Assembly: GCF_002101595.1 (NCBI RefSeq)
Contig: NZ_LQOM01000040.1
Location: 94,207-158,206, forward strand
Length of the DNA: 64,000 nucleotides
Reading direction: 5' to 3'
Source: Mycobacterium celatum
GTDB taxonomy: Bacteria; Actinomycetota; Actinomycetes; Mycobacteriales; Mycobacteriaceae
Shown: one piece after another, positions 17,581 to 26,060 of the stretch
Numbering within the stretch: the first letter of the stretch is position 1
How the letters are laid out: the number at the start of each line of letters is the position of its first letter
Made by a program: the position numbers and the translations under genes
The notes under the pieces: generated by a model
What the model saw: the letters and a program-made list of their open reading frames with translations, nothing else
The model's database searches: none
What the model was told of the DNA's origin: nothing

Positions 17581-18749
17581 CGGAAGGCGTCCATGCCGGT
17601 GATGGCCTGGCCGAGGATCAGCTGATGCATCTCCGGGGTGCCCTCGTAGGTCAGCACCGATTCCAGGTTGACCATGTGCCGGATGACCGGGTATTCCAGC
17701 GATATCCCGTTGCCGCCCAGGATGGTTCGAGCGGTGCGGCAGATCCCGAGCGCCTCGCGGGTGTTGTTGAGCTTGCCGAAGCTGACCTGCTCGGGGCGCA
17801 GCCCGACGCTGTCCTTGAGCCGGCCCAGGTGCAGCGAGAGCAGCTGGCCCTTGTGCAGTTCGACGGCCATGTCGACAAGTTTGGCCTGAGTCAACTGGAA
17901 ACCCGCGATGGGACGCCCGAATTGGGTGCGCTGCGTGGCGTAGTCGAGTGCGGCCCGCCAGGCCGAGCGCGCGGCACCCATCGAGCCCCAGATGATGCCG
18001 TAGCGCGCCTCCGACAAACACGCCAGCGGTCCCCTGAGGCCTTTTGCCTCGGGCAGCATCGCGTCGTGCGGCAGCCGGACGTCGTCGAGCACCAACTCGG
18101 AAGTGATCGAGGCCCGCAGCGACAGCTTGTGGTGAATGGTGTTCGCGCTGAACCCGGGTGTGTCGGTGGGGACGATGAAACCGCGGATCCCGTCGTCGGT
18201 GGCCGCCCACACGATCGCGACGTCGGCCACGGTGCCGTTGGTGATCCACATCTTGCGGCCGCCCAGCACCCAGTCCGAACCGTCGCGTCGCGCACGGGTT
18301 TTCATTGCCGCCGGGTCGGAGCCGATGTCGGGTTCGGTCAGCCCGAAGCAGCCCAGCAGCTCGCCGGCGGCCATGCCGGGCAGCCACTGCTGCTTTTGTT
18401 CCTCGGAGCCGAAGTTCGCGATCGCGAACATGGCCAGCGACCCTTGCACCGACACCAGCGAGCGGATGCCTGAGTCGGCGGCTTCCAGTTCGGTGCAGGC
18501 CAGCCCGTAGTGCACCGCCGACGCGCCGCCGCAGCCGTAGCCCTTGAGGTGCATGCCCAGCAGGCCGAGTTCGCCGAACTGCTTGGCCAGCTCGCGGGCT
18601 ACCGGCAGGTCGCCGGCCTCGAACCAGTCGGCGACGTACGGGGTGACGTGCTCGGCGCAGAACTGCCGGACCGTGTCGCGCACCGCGATCTCGTCGTCGG
18701 ACAGCAACGTGTCCAGCGCTAGTGGGTCGAGCGGGTCGAAGCTTGTCAT
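17577..18749 (-). CDS. fadE7: Acyl-CoA dehydrogenase, glutaryl-CoA dehydrogenase-like (FadE7-like)
   Basis: This 390-residue protein is of the glutaryl-CoA dehydrogenase type. It has LGCFGLTEPDIGSDPAAMKT, WVLGGRKMWITNG, the RTILGGNGISLEYPVIRHM segment and YEGTPEMHQLILGQAITG with the catalytic Glu of YEGT. It corresponds in position and length to FadE7 (Rv0400c, about 395 residues), since the next plus-strand gene is the Rv0401-like DUF3054 protein. ATG 18749 overlaps the SDR stop (18746) by 4 bp. An open frame continues upstream but runs through the SDR gene. The exact acyl substrate is unknown. Confidence 0.85.
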   Translation of the reverse strand: MTSFDPLDPLALDTLLSDDEIAVRDTVRQFCAEHVTPYVADWFEAGDLPVARELAKQFGELGLLGMHLKGYGCGGASAVHYGLACTELEAADSGIRSLVSVQGSLAMFAIANFGSEEQKQQWLPGMAAGELLGCFGLTEPDIGSDPAAMKTRARRDGSDWVLGGRKMWITNGTVADVAIVWAATDDGIRGFIVPTDTPGFSANTIHHKLSLRASITSELVLDDVRLPHDAMLPEAKGLRGPLACLSEARYGIIWGSMGAARSAWRAALDYATQRTQFGRPIAGFQLTQAKLVDMAVELHKGQLLSLHLGRLKDSVGLRPEQVSFGKLNNTREALGICRTARTILGGNGISLEYPVIRHMVNLESVLTYEGTPEMHQLILGQAITGMDAFR

Positions 18750-19465
18750 CCGGCCATCGTAAGGCCGCCGCTGACGCTGATCACCTGCCCGGTGATGAAC
18801 GACGCGGCATCGGAGGCGAAGAACAGCACCGGCGCGGCGACTTCGTCCGGCCGGGCCAGCCGGCGAAACGGAATCGCTTTGACCAGAGCCTCTCTCAACT
18901 TTTCCGGCTGGGCCGCGAACAGCGGCGTGTCGGTCGGGCCCGGGCATACGCAGTTGACGGTGATCTGGTAGCGGGCCATCTCCCGGGCCAGGGACTTGGT
19001 CAGCGCGATGACGCCGCCCTTGGCGCCGGCGTAGATGGTTTCACCCGCGCTGCCGACCCGTCCGGCGTCGCTGGCCAGGTTGATCACGCGTCCCCCGCCG
19101 CCGGCCTCGATCATGCCGGGCAGGAATGCGCTGCAGACGTGCACCGGCCCGAGGTAGTTGATGGCCACCACTTTTTCCGCGAATTCAGGTGTGGCGTTGA
19201 GGAATTGGTCGGTGCGGTCCCAGCCGGCGGCGTTGACGACGACATTGGGCACGCCGGGTGCCCGATCGCGCAGCGCGTCCACCTGGGCGCGGTCGGCGAC
19301 GTCGACCGGCAGCGCGGTGATCAGGTCGGGGTATTCGTCGGCGGTGGCCTCGGCCGCGGCGAGATCGAGGTCGGCGGCGATGACCCGGTCACCCTGCGCG
19401 GCGAAACCCAGTGCGATCGCTTTCCCGATTCCGGATCCGGCGCCGGTCACCAGTGCGAGTTTCAT
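18746..19465 (-). CDS. Short-chain dehydrogenase (BadH/FabG-like)
   Basis: This 239-residue classical SDR has TGAGSGIGKAIALG at residues 7-20, the VNAAGWD motif in place of NNAG, LASDAGRVGSAGETIYAGAKGG (Ser, Tyr, Lys) spread over the middle, and TGQVISVSGGLTMAG at the end. The VNAAG(W) variant and size recall 2-hydroxycyclohexanecarboxyl-CoA dehydrogenase BadH. It could oxidise a 3-hydroxyacyl-type or cyclic hydroxyacyl-CoA made by the two dehydrogenases encoded downstream. It is the first gene of the operon, with GGGGAG before ATG 19465 and a perfect palindrome upstream. Confidence 0.87.
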   Translation of the reverse strand: MKLALVTGAGSGIGKAIALGFAAQGDRVIAADLDLAAAEATADEYPDLITALPVDVADRAQVDALRDRAPGVPNVVVNAAGWDRTDQFLNATPEFAEKVVAINYLGPVHVCSAFLPGMIEAGGGGRVINLASDAGRVGSAGETIYAGAKGGVIALTKSLAREMARYQITVNCVCPGPTDTPLFAAQPEKLREALVKAIPFRRLARPDEVAAPVLFFASDAASFITGQVISVSGGLTMAG

Positions 19466-19479
19466 GCGGTCTCCCCGTC

Positions 19480-19499
19480 GGATGAATCGTCATTCATCC
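19480..19499. promoter_or_regulatory. Palindromic operator upstream of the acyl-CoA dehydrogenase operon
   Basis: Arms GGATGAAT/ATTCATCC pair perfectly around a 4-nt centre (CGTC). The site ends 15 bp before the SDR start and 54 bp before the divergent DUF3054 gene. It has the size and symmetry of a TetR dimer site, and the operon encodes a TetR protein. Assignment is by position. Confidence 0.6.
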
Positions 19500-19553
19500 C
19501 GGCCGAACCTATGTTCATCGTCGGTCGTAGTCAAGGCTCGGTACTGTCGCGGC

Positions 19554-19925
19554 ATGAAGTGGCTTGGTGTCGACGTCGCGTGTGTGCTGGTGTTCTGTGC
19601 GCTCGGGCGGCGCAGTCACGACGAAGGGCTCAACGTCGCCGGTGTCGCGACGACGGCGTGGCCCTTTTTGATCGGCACGATTCTGGGCTGGCTGCTGTCG
19701 CGGGCGTGGCGGCGCCCGACCGCTGTCGCGCCGATTGGGGTGGTCGTGTGGATCAGCACGGTGGTGGTCGGAATGCTGCTGCGCAAGGCCACGTCGGCCG
19801 GCGTCGCCGCGAGTTTCGTGGTGGTGGCGTCGCTCGTCACCGCGGTGCTGTTGCTGGGCTGGCGGGCGGCGGTTGCGTTGATCGCTCCCAAGGCCACGTC
19901 ATCAGGGCCCACACGACGAGGATGA
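19554..19925 (+). CDS. DUF3054 integral membrane protein (Rv0401-like)
   Basis: This 123-residue protein has four hydrophobic helices. The DUF3054 features are the initial DVACVLVFCALGRRSHDEG, then WPFLIGTILGWLLSRAWRRP and GVVVWISTVVVGMLLRK. Length equals that of Rv0401, which also follows fadE7 in M. tuberculosis. ATG 19554 has TACTGT six bases upstream, so the mRNA is probably leaderless. Its 3' end overlaps the converging TIGR02206-like gene by 89 bp. Function is unknown. Confidence 0.82.
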   Translation: MKWLGVDVACVLVFCALGRRSHDEGLNVAGVATTAWPFLIGTILGWLLSRAWRRPTAVAPIGVVVWISTVVVGMLLRKATSAGVAASFVVVASLVTAVLLLGWRAAVALIAPKATSSGPTRRG

Positions 19926-20610
19926 GGATGGCCGCGGTGAACACGTACACCGGCCACGGGCCCAACACGTCGAGCAGGCTCGCGGTGGCGGGCTTTCCGT
20001 TGAGGAAGCCGTAGTTGGTTCCCGCGATGCTGTTGAAGGCGAAGGTGACTGCCGCCCACACTGCGGTCACCGCGATCGCGATGCGGTAGCTGTGCCACCG
20101 GGGCCGCATCCTCCGGCCCCAGGTGAGGTAGATGGCGGCCCACACGACGAGCAGGTGAATCCCCCAGAAACCCAGGAACCGGTAGTGCGGAAAATCCGGA
20201 CCCTTGAGCACCGGCGAGATCAACGCCTGGGTGCTCAGAGTGAGGCCCCAGTAATAGGTGAGGGCGAAAGCCCAGTGGCGCCGCGACCACAGTGCGTAGG
20301 CGGCGGCGACGGTCGCGAGGTCGGTCAGGCGCAGCGGTACCGACTGGTCGACGGCCGGTGGGATCAGGGAGTAGATCACAACAGCGCCGTATATCGCGGC
20401 CGTCAGCAAGCCAAGGATGCGGCCGAGCCGGCGGGCCTGCGATGCCGTCTGCCGGCGTCCGATCCAGACCAGGAGCCCGGCCCCGATCGCGAAGACCGTT
20501 ATGACGGCCCAATACGAGGGGCCGTACGCGGAGAACTCCCGTGCAGACAACGGCACCATCAACTTCGCAGTCTGCTCCGGGAAAGTCGGTCCTGGAATGC
20601 GGCCGGGCAA
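19837..20610 (-). CDS. TIGR02206/YwaF-like membrane protein
   Basis: This protein of up to 257 residues has six to seven hydrophobic helices. The characteristic motif LPLRLTDLATVAAAYAL-type (here VPLRLTDLATVAAAYAL), HWAFALTYYWGLTLSTQALI and a conserved HLLVVWAAIYL segment fit the TIGR02206/TMEM164 family of unknown function. The start may be at 20610 or at the internal Met (about 20559, MVPLSAREFSAYG), which lies directly before the conserved FSAYG. Its 3' end runs into the converging DUF3054 gene. Confidence 0.78.
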   Translation of the reverse strand: MPGRIPGPTFPEQTAKLMVPLSAREFSAYGPSYWAVITVFAIGAGLLVWIGRRQTASQARRLGRILGLLTAAIYGAVVIYSLIPPAVDQSVPLRLTDLATVAAAYALWSRRHWAFALTYYWGLTLSTQALISPVLKGPDFPHYRFLGFWGIHLLVVWAAIYLTWGRRMRPRWHSYRIAIAVTAVWAAVTFAFNSIAGTNYGFLNGKPATASLLDVLGPWPVYVFTAAILILVVWALMTWPWERSTQPPPASPATAPR

Positions 20611-20631
20611 TCCACGTTAGAAAGTTAGGTG

Positions 20632-21102
20632 ATGCCCCAGTTCGTGTCGGTTTCCCAGGATGATCCGCTGGCGCAGCCGCTGCTGGCCGAATTGGCCGAT
20701 GAATACGCGCAGCGCTACGGCGGCACGCCGGACATCCACCTGACCTGGCTGCGCGTCCCGTCCGCAGAGTTGGCGGCGCCGGATGGCGGCTTGGTGATCG
20801 GCGTTATCGACGGGGTACCGGTCACCGGCGGCGCGTTTCGGCGCTACGACGCCCACACCGCCGAGTTCAAGCGGATCTGGACCGACCGCGCCCATCGTCG
20901 CCGCGGCTACGCCACGGCGTTACTGGCAGAGTTGGAAGCAAAGACCGCTGCCCGCGGATACCGGCGCATTTACCTGATCACCGGCAATCGCCAGCCAGAG
21001 GCCGAGGAGCTGTACCGCACGATCGGCTACACCCGGCTGGACGAGCCGCTGCCCTCGTGGGGCGAGTTTCGTCCGATCGCGTTCGAGAAGTGGCTGACAT
21101 GA
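20632..21102 (+). CDS. GNAT family N-acetyltransferase
   Basis: This 156-residue protein has the GNAT core: AEFKRIWTDRAHRRRGYATALLAELE, with the acetyl-CoA pyrophosphate loop R-R-x-G-Y-A (motif A), followed by YLITGNRQPEAEELYRTIGY (motif B). The substrate is unknown. A GTG at 20629 directly before the ATG is an alternative start. The stop overlaps the next gene start (ATGA), so it heads a four-gene operon with three luciferase-like monooxygenases and may acetylate a substrate or product of theirs. Confidence 0.85.
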   Translation: MPQFVSVSQDDPLAQPLLAELADEYAQRYGGTPDIHLTWLRVPSAELAAPDGGLVIGVIDGVPVTGGAFRRYDAHTAEFKRIWTDRAHRRRGYATALLAELEAKTAARGYRRIYLITGNRQPEAEELYRTIGYTRLDEPLPSWGEFRPIAFEKWLT

Positions 21103-22178
21103 CCGAACAGCTGCATCTGGGCGTCGCGCTCGACGGCTACGGCTGGCACCCGCGGGCCTGGCGGACCACGCTGGCCGCTGATCCCACGACGGAATCGGTG
21201 CTGTCCGGCCGGTATTGGGCCGGCCTGGCCGCCACCGCCGAACGCGGACTGCTGGACTTCCTGACGATCGACGACACGCTGATGCCGCAACCCGGCCGCC
21301 GCGAGGCGATTGATCCGCGGCGGCTGGCCGGGCGGGCCGACGCAGTTCTGGTGGCCGCCCGCATCGCGCCGGCCACCCGGCACATCGGCCTGATGCCGGT
21401 GGCCACCGTCACCCACACCGAGCCGTTCCACGTCTCCAAGGCCATCGCAACTCTCGACTTCGTCTCGCATGGGCGGGCGGGGTGGCAAGCCCGGGTTAGC
21501 GCGACCGCGCACGAGGCGGCACTGTTCGGCCGTCGTGACCTATCTGGTGATCTGTTCGACGAGGCCGCCGATTTCGTCGAGGTGGCGCGCCGGCTCTGGG
21601 ACAGCTGGGAGGACGACGCGGTGATCCGCGACGCCGCCACCGGGCGCTACATCGACCGGGACAAGCTCCACTACATCGACTTCACCGGCAAGTACTTCTC
21701 GGTCAAGGGCCCATCGATCACCCCGCGGCCCCCGCAGGGCCAGCCGGTGGTGACCGCCCTGGCGCACACGCCCCGCATCTATGAATTCGCCTCCGCCAGC
21801 GCCGATCTCGTATTCATTACACCCATCGACGACGACGGGCTGCGCCGGATACTCGACGAGATAGACTCCCGCCTGAAGATCTACGCGGACGTGGTGGTCT
21901 CTTTCAATGGCGAGACATGCAGATCCGATGCGCTCGTATTTACAGGTAGCCCAGCAGAATTGGTGGATCTGCTGCTGGGCTGGCAGGAGTTGGGCATCGA
22001 CGGCGCCCGGCTGCGCCCGGCGGTCAACGCCACCGACCTGCCGGTGATCGTCGACCAGGTGGTGCCGCTTCTGCAGCGAGCAGGCAGATTCCGCACCGGC
22101 TACCGCGACGGTGAAACACTGCGCAAACGGCTCGGCCTGCCGGTGGCCGCCAATCGCTATGCGGCGGTACGACAATGA
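21099..22178 (+). CDS. LLM-class flavin-dependent monooxygenase (1 of 3)
   Basis: This 359-residue TIM-barrel protein belongs to the bacterial luciferase-like superfamily. It opens with LHLGVALDGYGWHPRAWR and has RYWAGLAATAERGLLDFLTI, SKAIATLDFVSHGRAGWQ and the phosphate-binding region. It is nearest to the NtaA/SnaA/DmoA subgroup, which use FMNH2 from a separate reductase and attack C-S or C-N bonds. It starts within the stop of the GNAT gene and is followed by a second LLM gene with an ATGA overlap. The start is fixed by these overlaps. Confidence 0.87.
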   Translation: MTEQLHLGVALDGYGWHPRAWRTTLAADPTTESVLSGRYWAGLAATAERGLLDFLTIDDTLMPQPGRREAIDPRRLAGRADAVLVAARIAPATRHIGLMPVATVTHTEPFHVSKAIATLDFVSHGRAGWQARVSATAHEAALFGRRDLSGDLFDEAADFVEVARRLWDSWEDDAVIRDAATGRYIDRDKLHYIDFTGKYFSVKGPSITPRPPQGQPVVTALAHTPRIYEFASASADLVFITPIDDDGLRRILDEIDSRLKIYADVVVSFNGETCRSDALVFTGSPAELVDLLLGWQELGIDGARLRPAVNATDLPVIVDQVVPLLQRAGRFRTGYRDGETLRKRLGLPVAANRYAAVRQ

Positions 22179-23299
22179 CCGGGGTCCCGCTGTCGGTTCT
22201 CGATTTGGCGCCGATCAGCGCCGGCAGCGACGCCGCAACCGCGCTGCGCAACACGATCGACTTGGCTCAGCACGCCGAGCGGTGGGGCTTTCGGCGGTAT
22301 TGGGTCGCCGAGCACCACTTCGTCGGTGTGGCCGCGTCCCAGCCGGCGGTATTGGTGGGCCAGATTGCCGCTGCCACCAACACTATTCGGGTCGGCACCG
22401 CGGCCGTGCAGCTCAGCCACACCACCGCCGCCGCAGTGGTGGAAAGCTTCGGCATGCTCGAGGCTCTCCATCCCGGCCGTATCGACCTCGGCGTGGGCCG
22501 CTCCGGGCAGCGCCGCCTCACGCCGGACAAGCCTCGCAAGCCGCGGCCCAAGACCGAAACGCCCCGCGAGTGGCGCGAAATCGACGGTGTGGTCGTGCCG
22601 CCACCGTTCGACCTGCGCTCAGTACTCAACAAGGAACGCGTGCAGGCGACCATGGCGATCCTGCAGCAGCCCGAGGCCGTCGCACCCGACTTCGCCGAAC
22701 AGCTAGGCGACATCATCGCGATGCTGAACGGCACCTACCAGGTTGACGGGTTCGACCTGCACGCGGTCCCTGGTGAGCGAAGCGGCTTGACGCCGTGGGT
22801 CTTTGGCAGCAGCAAGGGCAAGAGCGCGCAGGTGGCCGGCGCACTGGGGCTGCCGTTCGTGGCCAGCTATCACCTCACCCCGGCGACCGCGCTGGACGCC
22901 GTCGACGCCTATCGCGCCGCCTTCCAACCGTCGCGATTTCTCTCCCGGCCGTACGTGGTGATCTCGGCCGACATCGTCGTCGCCGACGACAGCGCCACCG
23001 CGCGACGCCTGGCTTCCAGTTACGGGCATTGGGTGTACTCCATTCGAGCCGGCGACGGCGCCGTGCCGTACCCGGACCCCGACGAGTGCCTACCGCTGAC
23101 CGACGAACAGCTGGCAGTGGTAAACGACCGGTTGGCAACGCAATTCGTCGGCAACCCGGACGAAGTGGCCGAGCGGCTGACGGCGCTACAACGGGTCAGC
23201 TGCGCCGACGAGCTGGTCGTCACCTCGGTGACCTATCGCCACGAGGATCGGCTGCGCTCACACGAACTGATGGCCAAACGCTGGGGATTGTGCGCATGA
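22175..23299 (+). CDS. LLM-class flavin-dependent oxidoreductase (2 of 3)
   Basis: This 374-residue protein opens with LSVLDLAPISAGSDAATALR and has YWVAEHHFVGVAASQPAVL, the classic alkanal monooxygenase-like N-terminus (WVAEHH), and LHPGRIDLGVGRSGQ. This places it in the MsnO8/luciferase-like branch, different from its two neighbours. The ATG overlaps the preceding stop and its own stop overlaps the next ATG. Three distinct LLM subfamilies in one transcript suggest successive oxidations of one substrate, or division of labour on related ones. Confidence 0.87.
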   Translation: MTGVPLSVLDLAPISAGSDAATALRNTIDLAQHAERWGFRRYWVAEHHFVGVAASQPAVLVGQIAAATNTIRVGTAAVQLSHTTAAAVVESFGMLEALHPGRIDLGVGRSGQRRLTPDKPRKPRPKTETPREWREIDGVVVPPPFDLRSVLNKERVQATMAILQQPEAVAPDFAEQLGDIIAMLNGTYQVDGFDLHAVPGERSGLTPWVFGSSKGKSAQVAGALGLPFVASYHLTPATALDAVDAYRAAFQPSRFLSRPYVVISADIVVADDSATARRLASSYGHWVYSIRAGDGAVPYPDPDECLPLTDEQLAVVNDRLATQFVGNPDEVAERLTALQRVSCADELVVTSVTYRHEDRLRSHELMAKRWGLCA

Positions 23300-24624
23300 A
23301 GCAGATTCATTTGGCCGCGCATTTTCCCGGCGTCAACAACACCACCGTGTGGGCCGATCCGGCCGCCGGCAGCCAGATCGAGTTCGACTCGTTCGTGCAT
23401 CTGGCCCGCACCGCCGAACGCGGCCTGTTCGACTTCTTCTTTCTGGCCGAGGGTCTGCGGCTGCGCGAGCACCGCGGCCGCATCTACGACCTGGACGTGG
23501 TGGGCCGGCCGGACACCTTCACGGTGCTGGCCGCGCTGGCCGGTGTGACCGACCGGATCGGGCTGACCGGCACGATCAACACCACGTTCAACGAACCTTT
23601 CGAAGTGGCACGGCAATTCGCCACCCTGGACCATTTGTCCGACGGGCGGGCCGGCTGGAACATCGTCACCTCGTCGGACGCGTTCACCGGCGCCAACTTT
23701 CGTCGCGGCGGTTTCCTCGACCATGCCGACCGTTACCGCCGCGCCGAGGAATTCCTCGCCGTCGCACGCGAATTCTGGGACAGCTGGGCCCCCGGCGCCG
23801 TGCGGGCCGACGTGGACGCCGGGGTCTACGTCGACCCCATCCGCATCACAACCGTCGAGCACCACGGCCCGCAGTTCGACGTGCGCGGAATGGCGACACT
23901 GCCCGCGGGGCCGCAAGGCCAGCCGGTGCTGCTGCAGGCCGGCGACTCCGAGGAGGGCCGTTCGTTCGGAGCCCGCCACGCCGACGCCATGTTCACCCTG
24001 CACGGGTCGCTAGAGGACGGCCAGCGCTACACCGCCGACGTCAAGGGCCGCGCGGCAGCGTCTGGCCGAAACCCTAACGAGCTCAAGGTTTTTCCTGCTG
24101 CGACGTTCGTGCTCGGCGACAGCGCGGCCGACGCTGCCGAAAAGGCGGAGTACATCCGTCGCCAACAGGTCAGCGGCCCGACCGCGATCGCGATGCTCGA
24201 ACAGGTGTGGGGCCGCGACCTGTCGGACTACGACCCCGACGGCCCGCTGCCCGACGTCGACCCGACCGGCGACACCAGCATCACCCAGGGCAGGGTGCGA
24301 CACGGCGACCCGATCGCGGTGGCGCAACGGTACCGCGAACGTGCTGCAGCCGAGAACCTTTCGATCCGGGAGCTGGTGATCGCCGTCACCAGCCGGCAGC
24401 AGTTCGTCGGAACCGCCGCCCATATCGCCGACGAGATGAACCGCTACGTGCAGGCCGACGCCTGCGACGGGTTCATCCTGGTCCCGCACCTGACCCCGCA
24501 CGGGCTGGACGACTTCGTCGACCAGGTGGTCCCGCTACTGCAGGAACGCGGGGTCTACCGCACCGAATACACCGGCCGGACGCTGCGGGAACATCTGCGC
24601 GATCAGCCGGCCATGAATTCGTGA
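23296..24624 (+). CDS. LLM-class monooxygenase, NtaA/SnaA/DszA-like (3 of 3)
   Basis: This 442-residue protein has the size and signatures of the nitrilotriacetate/DszA/EmoA group: KQIHLAAHFPGVNNTTVW, ARTAERGLFDFFFLAEGL, ATLDHLSDGRAGWNIVTS and YRRAEEFLAVAREFWDSW. Such enzymes use FMNH2 and cleave C-N or C-S bonds. No flavin reductase gene is adjacent, so reducing power must come from elsewhere. ATG 23296 overlaps the previous stop. The last 22 bp overlap the converging hemophore-like gene. Confidence 0.9.
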   Translation: MKQIHLAAHFPGVNNTTVWADPAAGSQIEFDSFVHLARTAERGLFDFFFLAEGLRLREHRGRIYDLDVVGRPDTFTVLAALAGVTDRIGLTGTINTTFNEPFEVARQFATLDHLSDGRAGWNIVTSSDAFTGANFRRGGFLDHADRYRRAEEFLAVAREFWDSWAPGAVRADVDAGVYVDPIRITTVEHHGPQFDVRGMATLPAGPQGQPVLLQAGDSEEGRSFGARHADAMFTLHGSLEDGQRYTADVKGRAAASGRNPNELKVFPAATFVLGDSAADAAEKAEYIRRQQVSGPTAIAMLEQVWGRDLSDYDPDGPLPDVDPTGDTSITQGRVRHGDPIAVAQRYRERAAAENLSIRELVIAVTSRQQFVGTAAHIADEMNRYVQADACDGFILVPHLTPHGLDDFVDQVVPLLQERGVYRTEYTGRTLREHLRDQPAMNS

Positions 24625-25001
24625 TAGGCCGACTCCAGCTCGGGTGAGAGCGCCGTCGTGTTGCACTGCCGCTCGGTGTCACCGATCGGCGCCAGAATGC
24701 CCCGCAGGTCGTAATACTCCTGCGGGTGCGCGGTGAAGTAGGTGCGCAGAGTAGCCGACGCCTCCGGACGCGGGCGGGTGATCGCATCCGTCACCGCCGC
24801 ATTGGCACCGGGGTGAGCGTCGAGGTACTGGCGAGCCGAACCGGTCGCCGAGTTGACGGTGTTCTGCACCCCGGCGGGGCTGCAGTCGGGCGCCGCCGAT
24901 GCCGTCGGCGCCGCCATTGCCGCCAGACCACCGAACAGGCAGCAGGAGGCACAGACGGCGGCGGTGTGCCGGCGCGCGGAAATACCACGGATTTTCATCA
25001 T
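24603..25001 (-). CDS. Secreted hemophore-like haem-binding protein (Rv0203 family)
   Basis: This 132-residue protein has a Sec signal peptide with cleavage probably after the ASA near residue 36 (ATASAAPDC region). The mature part has two cysteines (DCSPAG and ERQCN) likely to form a disulfide. Paired motifs YLDAHPGAN and YFTAHPQEYYDLRGI are typical of the small helical mycobacterial hemophore family. Haem binding is inferred from family. ATG 25001 (or the next Met) has AAGGAAC about 8 nt upstream. The 3' end overlaps the converging LLM gene. Confidence 0.8.
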   Translation of the reverse strand: MMKIRGISARRHTAAVCASCCLFGGLAAMAAPTASAAPDCSPAGVQNTVNSATGSARQYLDAHPGANAAVTDAITRPRPEASATLRTYFTAHPQEYYDLRGILAPIGDTERQCNTTALSPELESAYHEFMAG

Positions 25002-25277
25002 TGTTTGTTCCTTGGAGTTGCACATTGGCTGGAAGGCCCGCCTCCTGCTCAAGCGGGCGGGGCCGTAGCAAGCCCGACGCCCAACGTACGCGCACACAAC
25101 AGATCGTGAAGCGTCGAGAAGGGCGCGAAAACCAATGCCGCAGTGGATGAATCGGAACCGGCGTGAACAATGGTGCAGTTGTGGCGGTCGTTGGTAAGCA
25201 CTCGACCAGAGCCGCGCTGCAATCGTGAGAATTCTTAATGAACCGTGATGTTCACTGTAATCGAATTGTGATCGCGC

Positions 25278-26024
25278 TCAGCGACTTTGGGCCAGCGCGG
25301 TCGCCTTGTCGGTGGCGTCGCGGATCGGGCCGCGCCACAGGTCGCCGTGGCCGGGCGCGATGATCTCGGTGTCCAGCAGGGCCAGCGCGGCCAGGCTGCG
25401 CACGCAGTCGTCCTGGTTGTGGCTGAACACCGCTGGCAGCAACTGCGGCCCGCTGCGCGCCAGCAACGGATGTCCGGTGACCAGCGCGTCGCCGCTGGCC
25501 AGCACGCCGTCGACCAGATACGAGCAGTGCCCGCCCGTATGCCCGGGGGTCGGAATCGCCATCGGGTGGCCGGGCAAGTCGGCGGCCAGTTCGGCGGTCA
25601 GCGGCTGCGCCGACGGAATGCCCTCGCGGATCAGGCCGCCGTTGCGCACCACGTGCGCGGCCCACAGTGCCCAGCGTGGGCGCCAGATCCGCAGTGCGAC
25701 GTCGAGCGGCGAGGCCTGCTCCAAGTACTCCCGTTTGGCGTGGCCCACCTCGTCGGGATGGCAGTACACCGGGGTGCCGTGCGTCTTGGCGAACCAGATC
25801 GCTGAGCCCAGGTGGTCGATGTGGGCGTGGGTGAGCAGGATCGCCCGCAGGTCGTCGGCCGCATATCCCAGCTCGCGCAGCGAGGCGAGCACGTCGTCGC
25901 GATCACCGGGATACCCGGCGTCGATCAGCATCACCCCTGCCTCGTCGGTGACCAGCAGCCAGTTGACCGCCTCGCCCTGGGCAAGGTGCACGCGATTCGT
26001 GATGGCTGTCAGCACCGGTGCCAT
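25278..26024 (-). CDS. MBL-fold metallo-hydrolase (Rv0406c-like)
   Basis: This 248-residue protein is a metallo-beta-lactamase fold hydrolase. It has the HxHxDH zinc motif (LLTHAHIDHLGS), PGHTGGHCSYL, SGDALVTGHP and the final APGHGDLW histidine. Its place next to fgd1 matches Rv0406c. The substrate may be a thioester or lactone; no beta-lactam role is implied. Start ATG 26024 has TAAGCT 7 nt upstream on the minus strand, consistent with a leaderless mRNA. Only 36 bp separate it from fgd1. Confidence 0.88.
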   Translation of the reverse strand: MAPVLTAITNRVHLAQGEAVNWLLVTDEAGVMLIDAGYPGDRDDVLASLRELGYAADDLRAILLTHAHIDHLGSAIWFAKTHGTPVYCHPDEVGHAKREYLEQASPLDVALRIWRPRWALWAAHVVRNGGLIREGIPSAQPLTAELAADLPGHPMAIPTPGHTGGHCSYLVDGVLASGDALVTGHPLLARSGPQLLPAVFSHNQDDCVRSLAALALLDTEIIAPGHGDLWRGPIRDATDKATALAQSR

Positions 26025-26031
26025 GCCCGCG

Positions 26032-26053
26032 AGCTTAGCTACTGGAGTAGAAA
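26032..26053. promoter_or_regulatory. Divergent promoter region of MBL hydrolase and fgd1
   Basis: Within 36 bp lie, on the minus strand, TAAGCT 7 nt before ATG 26024, and on the plus strand TAGAAA 7 nt before GTG 26061. A perfect short palindrome CTACT-GG-AGTAG (26039-26050) sits between them. Both transcripts would be leaderless. The fgd1 box lacks the final T of TANNNT, so it is the weaker call. Confidence 0.4.
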
Positions 26054-26060
26054 CGACAGC

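Noticed and set aside
16438..18387. 649-residue acyl-CoA dehydrogenase with a long N-terminal extension
   Set aside because: The extension overlaps the next gene in another frame. The conserved start is ATG 17580 with a 4-bp overlap.
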